64,000 bases of DNA from Quillaja saponaria (lineage: Eukaryota > Streptophyta > Magnoliopsida > Fabales > Quillajaceae): positions 23,781,652-23,845,651 of the forward strand of contig CM055613.1 in the NCBI GenBank assembly GCA_029379385.1, written 5' to 3'. Below are positions 11,691 to 23,651 of this stretch, piece by piece (the first letter of the stretch is position 1; each line of letters opens with the position of its first letter). The notes beneath the pieces were generated by a model. The model worked only from the letters and a program-made list of their open reading frames with translations, ran no database searches and was not told the DNA's origin. A program made the translations under genes and the position numbers.

Positions 11691-12850
11691 AATGTATATA
11701 TATATATATATACATATATATCCTAGCTTTCGTGGCACAGCGTTGCATGTGAATCATGTTTATGATATATAAATATATGTTCATCAACAATTAATATGCA
11801 TATTAAGAAAATTATAATTAATAAAAAATAAAACTCCATGTTAATGACAATAAACAAATAGATAGATCCAATAAAAAAAATTCATAATAAACATATAATT
11901 TTAAAAAATAAATTCGTAAGACTAAATGTAAAGAGATATTATGTTGAGCCACCCAAGCTTCCAGCAAAGTTCTTTTGATTACACAACACTAAGAGAGGTG
12001 CTAAATGCTCTAATGATATAACCTCAGAAGTTGTCATGCAAAAACAAAAAACAAAAAATAAAAAAGAATATATAAACATAGAGCTTTAGAAGCAAATATA
12101 AATAAAAAAACATATAGGAAGTTATGATTATGATTAGAATAAACTAACCAATTGTGGTTGAATGAAGAGTTCCAAAGTTCAAATTCTCAAATTCAATCTT
12201 GCCAATGTGTTATGCAAATATAGGTTCGGTTGATATTATTGTATATAACATAATTAGACAATTCTAAAACTATTATGAATTTTTGAAAAAAAGAAAATAA
12301 TTTATATTAGAACTACACTCGAACCATGTAATTAGAAATATATTACATTTTCAATTAAATTGATGAAGTTTTTAAAATTTTCAATTTCATTCAAACTTTA
12401 AAATTATGGAGTATATAAACAATTCATATTAAAACAAAACTCTAACCATTTAATTAGAAATAGTTATAATTTAAAATTAATCCTATTATAATAATCAATT
12501 GGGAGAATGACTCTATTAGGAAGATGTGAAAATATTGAAAATTTAATAAGTACCAAGGGTAAAATAGAAAATCAGATTATTCTTATGATGGAAGAAGAAT
12601 TAAAAGTTAAAACAATAATATTATAATCATGAAAACTAACTCTTAATATTTTTTTGATTTATAGTACTAAAAAATTAATTCATAAATTTGAGAAAGACAG
12701 AAAAAACATTATAATTAGTAGAAACTTATTAAACCAAAAAATAGAAAAATTCAATATTAACTACTATTGATATAAAGTTATTGAAAAAATATAAAAAAAA
12801 TTATGAATTAAAAGTTAAAATAATATTATTATAATCATGAAAACTATAAT

Positions 12851-14013
12851 TGTTAAATCTCAATATGGTGGATCAGGGTTTGAGAATAGTAAGGCGGCGA
12901 AATGATAGAGGTGTGGTGAGGTGGCGAGAGGATGGAGGTGTGATGAGATGAATAAGGAATGGTAAGATGGGTGAGGTAGGATGGGATGACGAGATGGAGA
13001 TGTGGTCCAAGCTGAAACTGCCTTGATGTTTCCTATAAAGACAACACAATGTTAGAGGATGGGGATTTTTCCCGTAAACCCTCTGATGATAAAGTCAAAA
13101 CTTTTTAGCAATAAGTATAAAACGTAATAATCAAATTGTTCCTGTTTACCTCCAATCTCTGAGTTGCTATATATAGTATGTTGCCAATGTGGTACTTAAT
13201 AACTTAGATCGTCAGTTATTCTTCTGCATTAATTCCTTAATGGTCTTGTACTGATTAATTTCCAATGGTCCTACATTTATCTTTCTTTATTCCTGGAGGT
13301 TACATACCAGTTTGGTTACATGCCTGTCCGTTTAGGCTTTTGGTTTGTCTTTGCCAAACCAAAAGATTATGAAATGAAATTGATACTGAGATTAACAACA
13401 AGTGATCGATGTTTTCTCACAGACGGCGCCAATGTTAAATTTCAATGTGGTGGATCTAGGGTTGGAGATGGAAGTAGGAATTTGTTGTACTTGTACTGAT
13501 TTATTTAACTGTATCAGGATGGTAAGGCGGTGAGATGATGAAGGTGTGGTAAGGTGGCGAGATGAATGAGGAATGGTGAGATGGGTGAGGTAGGATGGGA
13601 TGGCGAGATAGAGGTGAGGTATGACCTATAACTGCCCTGCTGTTTCTTATAAAGATGAAACAATGTCAGAGAATAGGAATTTTTCTCATAAACCCTCAGA
13701 TAGTAAAGTCAAAGCTCTTTAGCAATAAGTATAAAGTGTAATAATCAAATTATTCCTGTTTATCTCCAATCTCTGGGTTGCTATTTATAGTCTGTTGCCA
13801 ATGTGGTACTCAATAACTTGGATCATCAGTTATTCTTCTACATTAATTCCCTAACGGTCCTATACTGATTAATTCCCAATAGTCCTGCATTTATCTGTCT
13901 TTATTCTTGGAAGTTACATACTTGTCCAATTACGTGCCTGTCCGTTTAGGCTTTTGGTTTTTCTTTATCAAATGTCACCCTTGTATTGGTTTCTGCTCTT
14001 TAGTATATTAACA
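12851..14013 (-). mobile_element. TRIM (miniature LTR retrotransposon), minus strand
   Basis: Two direct copies of a 0.5-0.58-kb sequence, both starting TGTTAAAT.TCAAT.TGGTGGAT (12851 and 13434), flank a spacer of under 80 bp. On the minus strand, LTR copy 13434-14013 (TGTTAATATAC...TTTAACA) is followed immediately by TTGGCGCCGTCTGTGAGAA, a well-known type of plant retroelement primer-binding site. The second copy (12851 to about 13360) lacks the first 50 or so bases of the LTR. There is no coding capacity. The element interrupts the Helitron-family sequence, which continues on both sides. Confidence 0.65.
13415..13433 (-). other. TRIM primer-binding site
   Basis: The minus strand reads TTGGCGCCGTCTGTG directly after the LTR end TTTAACA. 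Confidence 0.65.
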
Positions 14014-14463
14014 ATTATATTTCTTTTAATTCATAAATCTGAGAACAATTTTAAAAATTAAACAACAACAAAAATTGAGAAAGTCAATCTTAACTACTAT
14101 TAACATATAATTAATAGTTATAAAACAATTACCATCCTATTAATATTAAAGTGAAGAACAATTAGGAAAAAAAAATATTATGTGTAACAAAATAACAACT
14201 AACGATAATTATGTAATTAAAAAAGCTCAAAAAGATATTTATAAAAATCAAAATATTCTTCTTTTAAGTCACTTTTATATATAATACAGATATAAATATA
14301 TATGATGTGTGATGGACACTTGTTAAAATATTATTTTAAGTTAATTTGGACATATTTGAGCATTAAATAAATATAATTATTATTAATCTAAGAGGGTAAT
14401 AGTTTGCATTCTCTAAATATACTTTAGAACGAATAGTATGAAATTGAACAACTATAATTCACA

Positions 14464-14600
14464 ATTGGGGATTAAACAAATCACAAAAGCAATGATTTAG
14501 ACACTCATGCCTAATTAACTCATTTACCTACATTTGGGGATTAAACAAATCACAAAAGCAATGATTTAGACAGTCATGCCTAATTAACTGACATACCTAA
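14464..14600. repeat. 69-bp tandem duplication
   Basis: The segment beginning TTGGGGATTAAACAAATCAC occurs at 14465 and again at 14534. The units are nearly identical (a few substitutions near the unit ends), indicating a fairly recent duplication. Confidence 0.85.
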
Positions 14601-16590
14601 GTGTGGCATGTAACAAGCCGTGGAATGTCCAATAGTGACTCACATCGCAATAAACCTTTTTTTGACAATGAGAGTAACAATAAGGAAAGAAAAAGAAGAA
14701 GGAGCTAGAGCCAATGATATTCATCTCTTTTTATTTCTTTTTGAATTGCATGTGATGCTGTTAGAGCCGAATTTAATTATTTTAGTTATTTCTATGTATC
14801 ATTCTAGTGGTCAATTAGGTAAATTCATTTTTTTATTTTCTCAGTTTAAATTTTCTTTGAAGAGATATAAAGAATAAAACTTTTATAAATTTTCAATCTC
14901 ATATTAAATAATGTGTATTAATTAAATCAGAAATATAAATTAGTTGAATCAACTTATATATTAATGTAAAAACTCCTTAATTTATGAGGAGTCAAAATAT
15001 TGGGACCATGAACACTAATTTTTTTTTTTTTTTTTGTGTACATGTCACTGTGAGCAACGGGCAGTTCAATAAATATCAGACAACTTTGATTACAACGTGT
15101 TATTAGGGGACTGTTGCCTGTTGGCTGAATTAATAACGTGGCGGGTAATTAAGGAAGCACTTCACAGCAATTTGTGAATTCGCCCAACTAATTTTAGATG
15201 GTGCAGCTTTGCAAGAATCCATCAAGAAGGCCTATTGCAATGTTTATGCACTTAAAATGGGTCCCCCCCCACCCCCTCCAACCTGTATCTAATTAATTAA
15301 GCAGGTCACTCCCTGCAGCCAAATGGCTACAAGGTTCTTTCAAGTGTCAATCATTGTTGCTTATGAAAAAGAAAGGAAAACAGTCACTTCACAAATCATA
15401 ATTATAAGTGCCGCATGCATTTGGAGCAGGCTCCATCCGGAATGTTATAATTGCTAAAAGAAAATTACGAAAAATGATTATTAAATATAGAAGTTCATAT
15501 AACAATTTATCATATAATTACTAATGATTTTTATGTGTGAAATGAATTAATTATAACATAATTAGCTGTGCATGTAAAGAGAGATGATTAATATTGACGA
15601 ATGCGAAATATTCTAGTTATAGGATTGAATTTTAAATAAACACAGTAATCTAGTTAAAAATTTCACTATCCATCCACACATTTCTTTTGCATAGAATTCA
15701 CTTGTATGAGTGAGAAAGACTTCATATATGCAGTCATTCTCTCTAAAAATTTAGTGGTCCAACTTGAAATTTTGTTTTCTCCGAAGAAATGAATCCCTTT
15801 GGGAAAAAAAATAAAATTATTTGTCTCTTTATTTCCTCCTCTTTTGAATCAGTAAAACTCAAACCCAAAGATGAACGGGTTTCATCATTGACCACAACAC
15901 CCACAGTTACTCATCTCCAGTAAAATTGCTCAACAAAGGAGACAGCTTCCATTTGAAAATTCTGAAGTTGCATGCTGGCTTGGAGTGTTATTTTAGCTGC
16001 CATTAGTGTTTCGTTACAAACACTTCAATTAATGCACTTTTTTATTTGATTAGGAAATGGAATACATATAATCTTACACTCCTCGCCATATTTTTAAAAA
16101 GTGTAAATAAAATAAATTAAGAAATGAAATATATTACTAACGTCAGTCTTGGAAGTTACAGTTTAGGACAAAATAACTTGGATAGTAGGAACGTTATTGA
16201 GGGCCCCAAATATTTTGGTACTAAACTCCAATATTGGATCCAGGCGTTGATGCGTTGGCCTTTGGAATCACGGATTAAAGCAATTTAAACTTTTGCTAAT
16301 TCTAAGATGTATTTTTTGAATCCTAACATTTACGCCCACAATGATGAAGACTTCGTACTGTTTTTTGTCACATAAAGGGAATTTAGTCGAGTAGGGGGAA
16401 TTGTTGGTAAGATATGTTTGTAAATAGTGAATTCAAATTGGAATTAAAATGGGGAGTTAGACCGTTTAATTTTAATTTTTTTAATTAAAATTTTCAACTT
16501 AATGCAAATTTTTTTTTAATTCTCATAGATAGAACTTAAAATTTACAATTCTTATATATTATTATTCTTAACAATCACTTACTTAGGACT
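14601..16590. other. Intergenic DNA, no gene recognised
   Basis: Moderately AT-rich DNA holding poly-T at 15019-15035 and a poly-C run near 15264. The 85-codon open stretch at 14620-14877 has no recognisable domain. I see no RNA gene or clear mobile-element terminus. Confidence 0.5.
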
Positions 16591-16594
16591 GTTA

Positions 16595-16935
16595 TAATAT
16601 CAGTTCCTACCATTGACAAATTTAGCCACCCATCTCGAATATGATACCGACTATTATTGGAACTCGTCAAAGATAACAACGACCCACCATCCAGACAAAC
16701 AAAAACAATGTCACCCACCATAGGAATCTATAAAAAATGACAACAAGGGATCTATCTAAACAAGGATAATAGTCATTGGAATCTACCAGAAACGACGATA
16801 GTAGTTATTGACAGAAACTACCGCTAAAAGCCGCCGAAGATTAAGGTAACCATAGCCAAAGAATATGACAATTACTATTGAAAACTCTTGGAGACAATGA
16901 CGACAACCAACACTAAGTACTTGGAACATAAATCT
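16595..16935. repeat. Dispersed repeat shared with 21.85-22.35 kb
   Basis: The segment contains ACAACGACCCACCATC, GACAGAAACTACCGCTAAAA and GAAGATTAAGGTAACCATAG. Clearly related versions lie at 21850-22090 and 22235-22345. Its nature is unknown; it is often found next to the Helitron-family sequence. Confidence 0.55.
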
Positions 16936-17615
16936 GGTAGTAATATTTTATGTGATCTAAACTCAATATAATTTTAACCCATTCTAATTTTGTTAGAATT
17001 GAAATTCATAAAACCATTTTTTACCAATTTCAATTCAATTCAAACTCAGCCTTATATATTCTTTTCTTTTATAAAGTGAGGATACAGAGTCATCACTAGT
17101 AATCTAATCATTTTTCATAAATTGTTTTTTTTGGTTTCACGTTGTTGGGCTTATTTTATGGGTCAAACTTTGGGCTCTGGAGTTGGACTTGAAATGCCCA
17201 TTCAATATGGATTTGAGCATCTACAGAAAAATTATAGACATGGGTATAGTGATTATGGAATTAATGCTGTTTAAAAAACCAAGGATATTTAGTTATATAC
17301 AGTAAAATTACCCATTTAATCACTTTTTTCTTTTTGCAAATTAATTGCACATGATCTCACACGAATGTTTTTCATGGAAACTGAATTCTTATACAAAAGT
17401 TTGTTTGAAGAAAAGAAGTAGTTAACTTTTTTCTCGGCAGTATTTTAGATCCCAAATATTTATCAAAAGTCAAGAGCCAATTATGATTATTTTCTACCAA
17501 CTTTAAGACATTTTGTACATTATTGTCCATTCGGATTTGAACCCTATAGGTGTTTGTGATAACTATTACTCTCCCAAACTCTTTACAAAAACCCAATGAA
17601 TGATTATTAAAAATA
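16936..17615. other. Intergenic DNA, nothing recognised
   Basis: No supported gene. The 74-codon minus-strand open stretch at 17372-17596 has no identifiable domain. Confidence 0.5.
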
Positions 17616-17619
17616 AAAA

Positions 17620-18610
17620 TAAAAAATCACCTCCAAAGTCAATTAGATATAAACTTTATGATTAATTCACTTTAATTTTTATTAAAAACTTATTAACATA
17701 AATAATAATAATAATAATTCCAATTCTATAAATATTAAAAACCTTGTTAAATTCAGTCAATATACTTAGAAACCAAACACTTTAATGTAATAACCATGAA
17801 AAATTATTAAAAAATATATTTCATGACAAATTATTATTAACCATGACAAATTATTGAAAAATTCAATATTAACTATTATTAACATATAATTATTGCAAAA
17901 TCAAAAAATTATGAAATTAAAATTAAAATAATATTATAACCATGAAAACTATACTCGTAATATTATTTTTTACTTCGTAAATTTGAGAAGTGCTAAAAAA
18001 AATATGAGTATTAGAAACTTATTAAAATAGAAATGTAAATTTTAAATAATTATTGTAAAATTATAGATTTATTAATATTGAGAAAAGAATTAATAATACG
18101 GAAATTAGTAGTACTAAAACAATTACAATCCTATTGATATAAAAATATGAAAGAATTAGGAAAAAAGAAGAAGATAATAGTATATTTGAAGTATAATAAT
18201 AATAAAGATAATTATGTAATAATAGAAACTCATAAGTGTATTTAAGAAAATAAAAAATTATGTCATTAAGCTACTTTTTATATATAGTATAGATAAATCA
18301 TCAATAACAACATAAATTTACTTAAAGATTTATTTTACTATTTTGGTCTTTGACAATTATATCATTTTTTATTTGGTTCTTGATGATTTTGTTTTTCCTA
18401 ATCAGATTCTCCACAATTTAATTTTTTTAATTTAGTTTTTTTAATCAAGTTGTAATTATTAAATTGTAATGGAATCTAATGAAATTAGCTAGCATGTGTT
18501 TTAGAATATGCTAAAAATAAAAATGTTAAAGCATGAAAGAAAAAGTAGCATGAATATTGACTCAATTATTAGACAAAATTGTTTCCTCAATTTTATATGT
18601 TACACTTGAT
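17620..18610. repeat. ~1-kb repeat containing a Helitron 5' end; copy of 27230-28380
   Basis: The minus strand shows a Helitron 5' end at 18293 (TCTATACTATATATAAAAAG, preceded by A). The sequence to its right (18294-18610) also matches 28041-28375, and the part to its left matches 27480-28040. The Helitron and its flank therefore recur together, so a larger unit was duplicated or the Helitron sits inside another repeat. Positions 17620-17800 additionally match 22600-22870. Confidence 0.6.
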
Positions 18611-18682
18611 TTTATTTTATTTTATTTTTTCAAAAACAAAATTTTTTCATAGATCACAAAATTCTTTTAACTCCACCTGAGT

Positions 18683-19975
18683 TTACTTTGCTGGTCCCAA
18701 GCTCGGGTAAAAGAGGAAGGTGCGAGAGGTAGATGGCCAGAATAAAACTAGTCAAACTCTATGAGATAAATCCTACCGAATATTTATTGAGGTGTAGCCC
18801 TCTTAGCAATGTGTTGCATCAGATCTCGGGTGTAGCGAGAAATGAGCAAGGTTTGGGTCGTTACATCCTTATTGCGCACCACACCGGTGCCTGAGTGTGG
18901 TGTAAAATGAGCAATGGTTCTCACGTCAAGGGTGGGTGCGAGTAAAAAAGCTAATCCAAGATAAGATTTGCATAGCTACTTGAAACATAGAGACTTTTAC
19001 GGGTAAATTAAGAGAGCTAGTAGATACCATGAGTAGAAGGAAGATCAATATCGTTTGCTTGCAATATACTAAGTGGGTAGGAGAAAAGGCTAGAGAGAAA
19101 GAAAGTACAAGATTCAAGATGTAGTATACCGGTAAGAATAGAAATATGAATGAAGTTGCAATTATTGTATATGGAAATCTCAAGGATGAGATTGTAGAAA
19201 TCAAGAGAAAAGGTGATAGAATAATTTTAATGATATTGATGATAGATGAGGAGACCTTTAATATCATTAGGCAAATTAGACTATAAAAAGCTACGAAGAA
19301 TGCATTTTGGGAAGACTTGGATGAGATAGTTTAAGGAGTATTCTTTAGGAGAGAAGCTTTTTATTAGAGGATATTTGAACTGTCATGTAGGAAGTACTAA
19401 CAAGGGTTTCGAGAGAGTACATGGGGCTTATGGCTATGGAGATATGAATGAGGGTAGAGATTCTATATTGGATTTTACGGTTGCGTATAATTTGATTTTA
19501 GCCAATACGTTCTTTAAGAAACGAGTGTTGCATTTAGTCACCTTTAGAACCGGGCCTAATAAGAATCAAATAGATTTTGTCCTAACTAGGAAGGTTGATT
19601 AAGTGTTACAAAAGGATTGTAAAGTTATACCCGGTGAGTGTTTAGTATCTCAGCACAAACTTTTTCCTGTGGATGTTAGTGTTAAGCATTAGAAGAAAAA
19701 GCATAGAAGTAATAAGAGTAGTAGGACTAGATGATGGAATTTGAATGAGGAAAGATTGCTCTTTTTAAAAGAAAATATGTGACATGGTGACTCATGGACT
19801 AAGGAGGGCAAGCCTAATATGATTTGGGATGAGATGGTGAGTCATATTAGGAATACGGCTAAAGAGATGTTAGGAGAAAATAGAGGACGTAGACCACCAA
19901 TTAAGGAGACATGGTGGTGGAATGAAGAAGTTCAACAAGCTATTAAAAAAAAAATGTTATAAAAGATTGTATGAG
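18683..19975 (+). mobile_element. 3'-truncated LINE: leader and endonuclease region
   Basis: The left part (18683-18950) carries a conserved plant LINE leader with GGTCCCAAGC, ATCAGATCTCGGGTGTAG and GTTACATCCTTATTGCGCAC. The following frames encode an apurinic-type endonuclease (exonuclease-endonuclease-phosphatase fold): a start like LRELVDTMSRRKINIVCLQ, then LNCHVGS (the G-D/N-x-N-x-H region) at 19375, and FRTGPNKNQIDFVLTRK near 19552-19590. It is broken by stops and frame changes, and the reverse transcriptase is missing because the copy ends near 19975 in a short poly-A. It is the kind of element whose 3' half lies on the minus strand at 40.4-41.4 kb. Confidence 0.75.
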
Positions 19976-19997
19976 CGTAAAAATGAGGATAATTACT

Positions 19998-20190
19998 AGT
20001 GTTTCTATTGGTAATGCATGTTGACAAGTGATACATATGATATGTTAGATAGGTGTTTCTATTGGTAGCATATGCTGCATATGGTTTATGGTAGCATATG
20101 GTTAGACAAACTATATTGGACAAGTATTTCTATTGGTAGCATATGGTTTATGGTTTCTATTAATATCATATGCTGCATATGGTTTCTAAT
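19998..20190. repeat. Minisatellite of TTTCTATTGGTAGCATATG units
   Basis: At least four imperfect units combine GTTTCTATTGGTA and GCATATGCTGCATATGG words. GCATATGC is itself palindromic. The array directly follows the truncated LINE. Confidence 0.65.
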
Positions 20191-20275
20191 AATATGGATT
20201 GATTTGGTATAGGAATGTGCACTTGAAAAACTAGTTCTTTGTTTACATAATTAACTGGTATAAAAAATCTTTTGC

Positions 20276-20425
20276 AAGGAGGCACTATTTTGACTAATAT
20301 AAGTCATCACACTGGCAAATTAAGTGTTAATGAAGGTGCTGAAAGTCCTATGAGATTGGTCCTACTGCCTAATGGTGGTCCTTCTAGCTATTTCTTTTCT
20401 AGGATAGAAGAGACACCATTTTGTT
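20276..20425 (+). pseudogene. C-terminal fragment of a short-chain dehydrogenase/reductase (neomenthol/salutaridine-reductase type)
   Basis: One frame encodes TNISHHTGKLSVNEGAESP, then MRLVLLPNGGPSSYFFSR. This matches the last exon of plant SDR proteins of the (+)-neomenthol dehydrogenase / salutaridine reductase group, in which a PG-x-V-x-T-D-x-x-x-x-x-G segment is followed by EEGA..P..LALLP..GP.G.FF. The upstream exons with the Rossmann TGxxxGxG and YxxxK catalytic motifs are absent. This is therefore a gene fragment with no catalytic capacity, probably left by transposition or deletion beside the LINE and minisatellite. Confidence 0.7.
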
Positions 20426-21262
20426 TGAAGTTGATCTTGTCCTGGATGTCTACCAATTTTTTGATTTAGAAGGCCTAGAGGAGAAATCTATGAAGGTGTG
20501 AGATGCTCTGATGAAGCTGCAGAACATTTTGGAAGTTATGCTTTATTCTTTCTTAATTAACTTTCGCTTAGTTTTTGCTTAGGAAACTCTGTGTTAATAA
20601 GAGTCATCATATAGTAGAATATGATTGCATCAATGTACCATCATCTTTTTCCTCCTCTTTGCTATCACATATTGGCTTTTCCTTCTAAGGTGTTCTGGAT
20701 TGATAGATTGAAAGTACTTTGATTCACTAATTTTCAAGTTGCAATTGTTTATAAAAGTTGTAGGAACTGCTTTTTGATGAATTCATGTGTTATTTCTAGT
20801 GTTTTATTTATAAGATAGCTTTGTTGTATGATGTAGGTCTTGGAAAACTATTTTGTTAAAAAAAGAAAAAATTCATTAGAATGATTTATATTTTATAATT
20901 TATATTTTCTTCTCAACAGAATTGTATGCAACATTAAATTTTATATAGGTAGGGATATTTAGTCTTTTAGGTATTGTTTAATATATGATTGCATGCAACA
21001 TTTTATTTCATCTAAAGGTATTTATGTCAAAATATTTATTTTTCCAGGGAATGTGTTTTTTTAACCAAACATGGGAATTGGAAACTATTTTTATCTTATG
21101 GATAAAAAATGACATAACCAAACACAGACAATATTTTTATGTATGAAATGTTTGCTTGGAATTACATTACCTGGGCAACATATGCCATGGGGTATTTCTT
21201 ATGACCCGAAACAAACAAATGCCCCTTTATGGTGTCCTTTGATTTTTTTAATATATTGTTTA
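20426..21262. other. Intergenic DNA with possible MITE-like words
   Basis: No gene is supported. The segment 21060-21235 has several CCAAACA/AACCAAACAC and AAACAAACAAATGCCCC words reminiscent of hAT or Tourist-type MITE ends, but no clean terminal inverted repeat could be drawn. Confidence 0.4.
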
Positions 21263-21555
21263 TCAAATAATATACTAAAAAAGATAACAGTGTCCTCTTA
21301 AATTTTGATATCTTTTTAAACTAAAATTCTATCATTTATTAAAAATTACTCACCTTCTCATATAATTAAGAAAACAAATTAACAAGAAACAAAAGACAAA
21401 AAACTCTCGTATTGTTAACTTTAATTATAAAAAATCAACCTCTTCTAAAACTTATCACATTCTCCATATACAACAATTATAATATTTTTCACATTATTTC
21501 TTAAGGGAAAAAAAAAGCCCTTGAACACGTCCATAAGCATGTGTGATAAGGCTAG
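21263..21555 (+). mobile_element. Short non-autonomous Helitron
   Basis: Begins TCAAATAATATACTAAAAAA after an A. Ends CTAG (21552-21555) followed by T, preceded by ACACGTCCATAAGCATGTGT, which can form a weak stem. It is 293 bp with no coding capacity, and inserts beside Helitron-family sequence that continues from 21580. Confidence 0.5.
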
Positions 21556-21579
21556 TGTGTATATATCTATACACTGAAG

Positions 21580-22345
21580 ATGGAAAAATAATTAAAAGTT
21601 AAAACAATAATATTATAATCATGAAAACTATACTCTTAATTTTTTTTTTAATTCATAAATTTGAGAAAAAATAAAAAAATATATATAATTATTAGAAATT
21701 TTTTAAACCTAAAAAATATAAAAATTTAATTTTAACTACTATTGACAAGTGATGCACATGATATATTGGATATATATGATGTATGATGGATATTTGTTAA
21801 AATATTATTCAATCTTAATCATAATTAGCTCTTGAAGTTTGATAAATATTTTAAGATAACAAGGATCGACCATTGAGACAAACAAAAATGATGTCAATCA
21901 CCATAAGAACTTATAAAAAGTGATGACAAGGGATCTGTCGAAACAATGACAATCATCAACGAAATCCACCCGAAATGATGATAGTCATTGTTGAAACCTT
22001 CAAGAGAGGAGGACAACCTATTGTCGAAAGCCGTCGAAGATGACGGAAACTACCGCTAAAAGCCACTGAAGATTAAGTCGACCATAGCCAAAAAAGATGA
22101 CAACTACTATTATTCAATCTTAACTACAATTGACAAGTGATGCATATGATATTTTGGATATAAATGATGTATAATGGATACCTGTTAAAATATTATTCAA
22201 TCGTAATCATAATTAGCTCTAGACTTTTGATAAATATTTTAAGATAACAACGACCCACCATCAAGACAACCATAGTTGAAAGCCGTCCAAGATGACGGAA
22301 ACTACCATTAAAAGCTACTGAAGATTAAGGTGCTGTTTAAAATTT
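21580..22345. repeat. Helitron-family fragment plus ~388-bp tandem duplication
   Basis: Sequence beginning TGACAAGTGATGCACATGAT occurs at 21743 and again at 22131. Both copies continue through ATGATGTAT(G/A)ATGGATA, AATTAGCTCT and the ACCGCTAAAAGCC-type segment also seen at 16.6-16.9 kb. The second copy is internally shortened. The left part (21580-21735) is Helitron-family body sequence. Confidence 0.6.
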
Positions 22346-23651
22346 TCCTTATATTCTTCCATGCTTAAACATTAGAACTCATATATTTTTTTCTTTTTAT
22401 TAAATAAGAAAAAATTTGTTAAAAATGAAAATTAAGATAAAACAAAGGTCACAATATTATTTTGTAAAATTTCAAGTGCATAATCAAAAATGATTTTAAA
22501 CTATAATAAAAAGAAAATAATCAAAGTACTTATATTTATCAAAATTTTGATTGATTCTTTCTTTTCAATAAATGATTAGTAAAAAACAATAAATAAAAAA
22601 AATTCACCTCCAAGTCAATTAGATTTAAACTTTATGGTTGATTCAATTCAATTTTTATTAAAAATTTAAACTTATGGTTGATTAAAAATTATTCAATTGA
22701 AGAATAATTTTATTAAAAAATCACCTCCAAAGTCAATTAGATTTAAATTTTATAGTTGATTCTATTCAATTTTTATTAAAAACCTATGAACATAAAATAA
22801 TAATAATAATAATTACAATTCTATAATTATTAAAAACTTTTAAAATTCAGTCAATATACTTAGAAACCAAATACTTTATATTACAAATAATTTAAATTTA
22901 TTTATCAAATATTAGGTATTATCAAGAGTTATTTCGTTAAATTTACTATCACAAACATATTATATTTCAATGATATCAACAATTATAATAATTTTTTTTT
23001 TTTTTCTCAAAATGATTCCAAAACATTACTTTAAATTTAAGAGTCTCATATTTTTTGCTTAAAACCAACTAATTTATAGAAAATAATTTCTCACAAATAT
23101 TAAATCTATAACTATTATGCAGCTTTCTTGTTTTGTAAACCTAATAAATAAGAATTAATAGCATACATGTATATTATTTAGTATTGTTATTTTTGAAAAT
23201 GTCTCAGCAAAATAACATAATTCAAATGGAGTGAAAAGATTTTCAAAATGAAAAAAGAAAGACTTTATTAGGGGGAAAATAAGGAAAAGAACAATATTAG
23301 AGTTGAAAATTAATCAAGAGCTTACTTTTTTAGTGAATCATTGAAAAAATAATTGAGATGTTATGCAAGTATATTAATATTCCATAGGAATCAACAACAA
23401 CTCATACATGATATTAGATGACTTCTAATTAACAAAACAAAGTGAGATGAAATACTTAATATGATGTTAATTTATTGATAACTTGTTAAATATAAAAAAA
23501 TTTGATTATTATTAAAATTTAATAAATAAAAAAATAACTACAATTCTATGATAAAACTAAATGCAATAGGGAGTTTAATATGATATTAATAGACAGATTA
23601 TAGATTTATTAATATTGAAAAAAATTAGGACAAAAAATTCAATAATCATAT
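22346..23651. other. AT-rich repeat-derived DNA
   Basis: The interval 22600-22870 repeats the 17620-17800 segment, with an internal duplication of CACCTCCAAGTCAATTAGAT (about 22606 and 22723). The remainder is AT-rich with no coding signal. Confidence 0.5.

Larger units (their letters stand above)
11723..14290 (-). mobile_element. Helitron (minus strand), split by a TRIM element
   Basis: Read on the minus strand, it starts TCTGTATTATATATAAAAGT at 14290 (preceded by A) and ends in CTAG at 11723-11726 after a GCAACGCTGTGCC stem-like segment. These are the Helitron 5' TC and 3' CTRR signatures. No Rep/helicase is encoded, so it is non-autonomous. A TRIM element (12851-14013) sits inside; without it this copy is about 1.4 kb. 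Its body sequence recurs near 17.9-18.3, 21.6 and 27.3-28.0 kb. Confidence 0.55.

Noticed and set aside
17520..17560. tRNA-like TTTGAACCC segment
   Set aside because: No acceptor stem, D-arm or anticodon arm could be fitted around it; chance match. No tRNA or rRNA gene was found in the window.
18926..19267. 113-codon minus-strand open stretch rich in Ile/Leu/Phe
   Set aside because: Antisense shadow of the LINE endonuclease region; the hydrophobic composition comes from complementing A/G-rich coding DNA.
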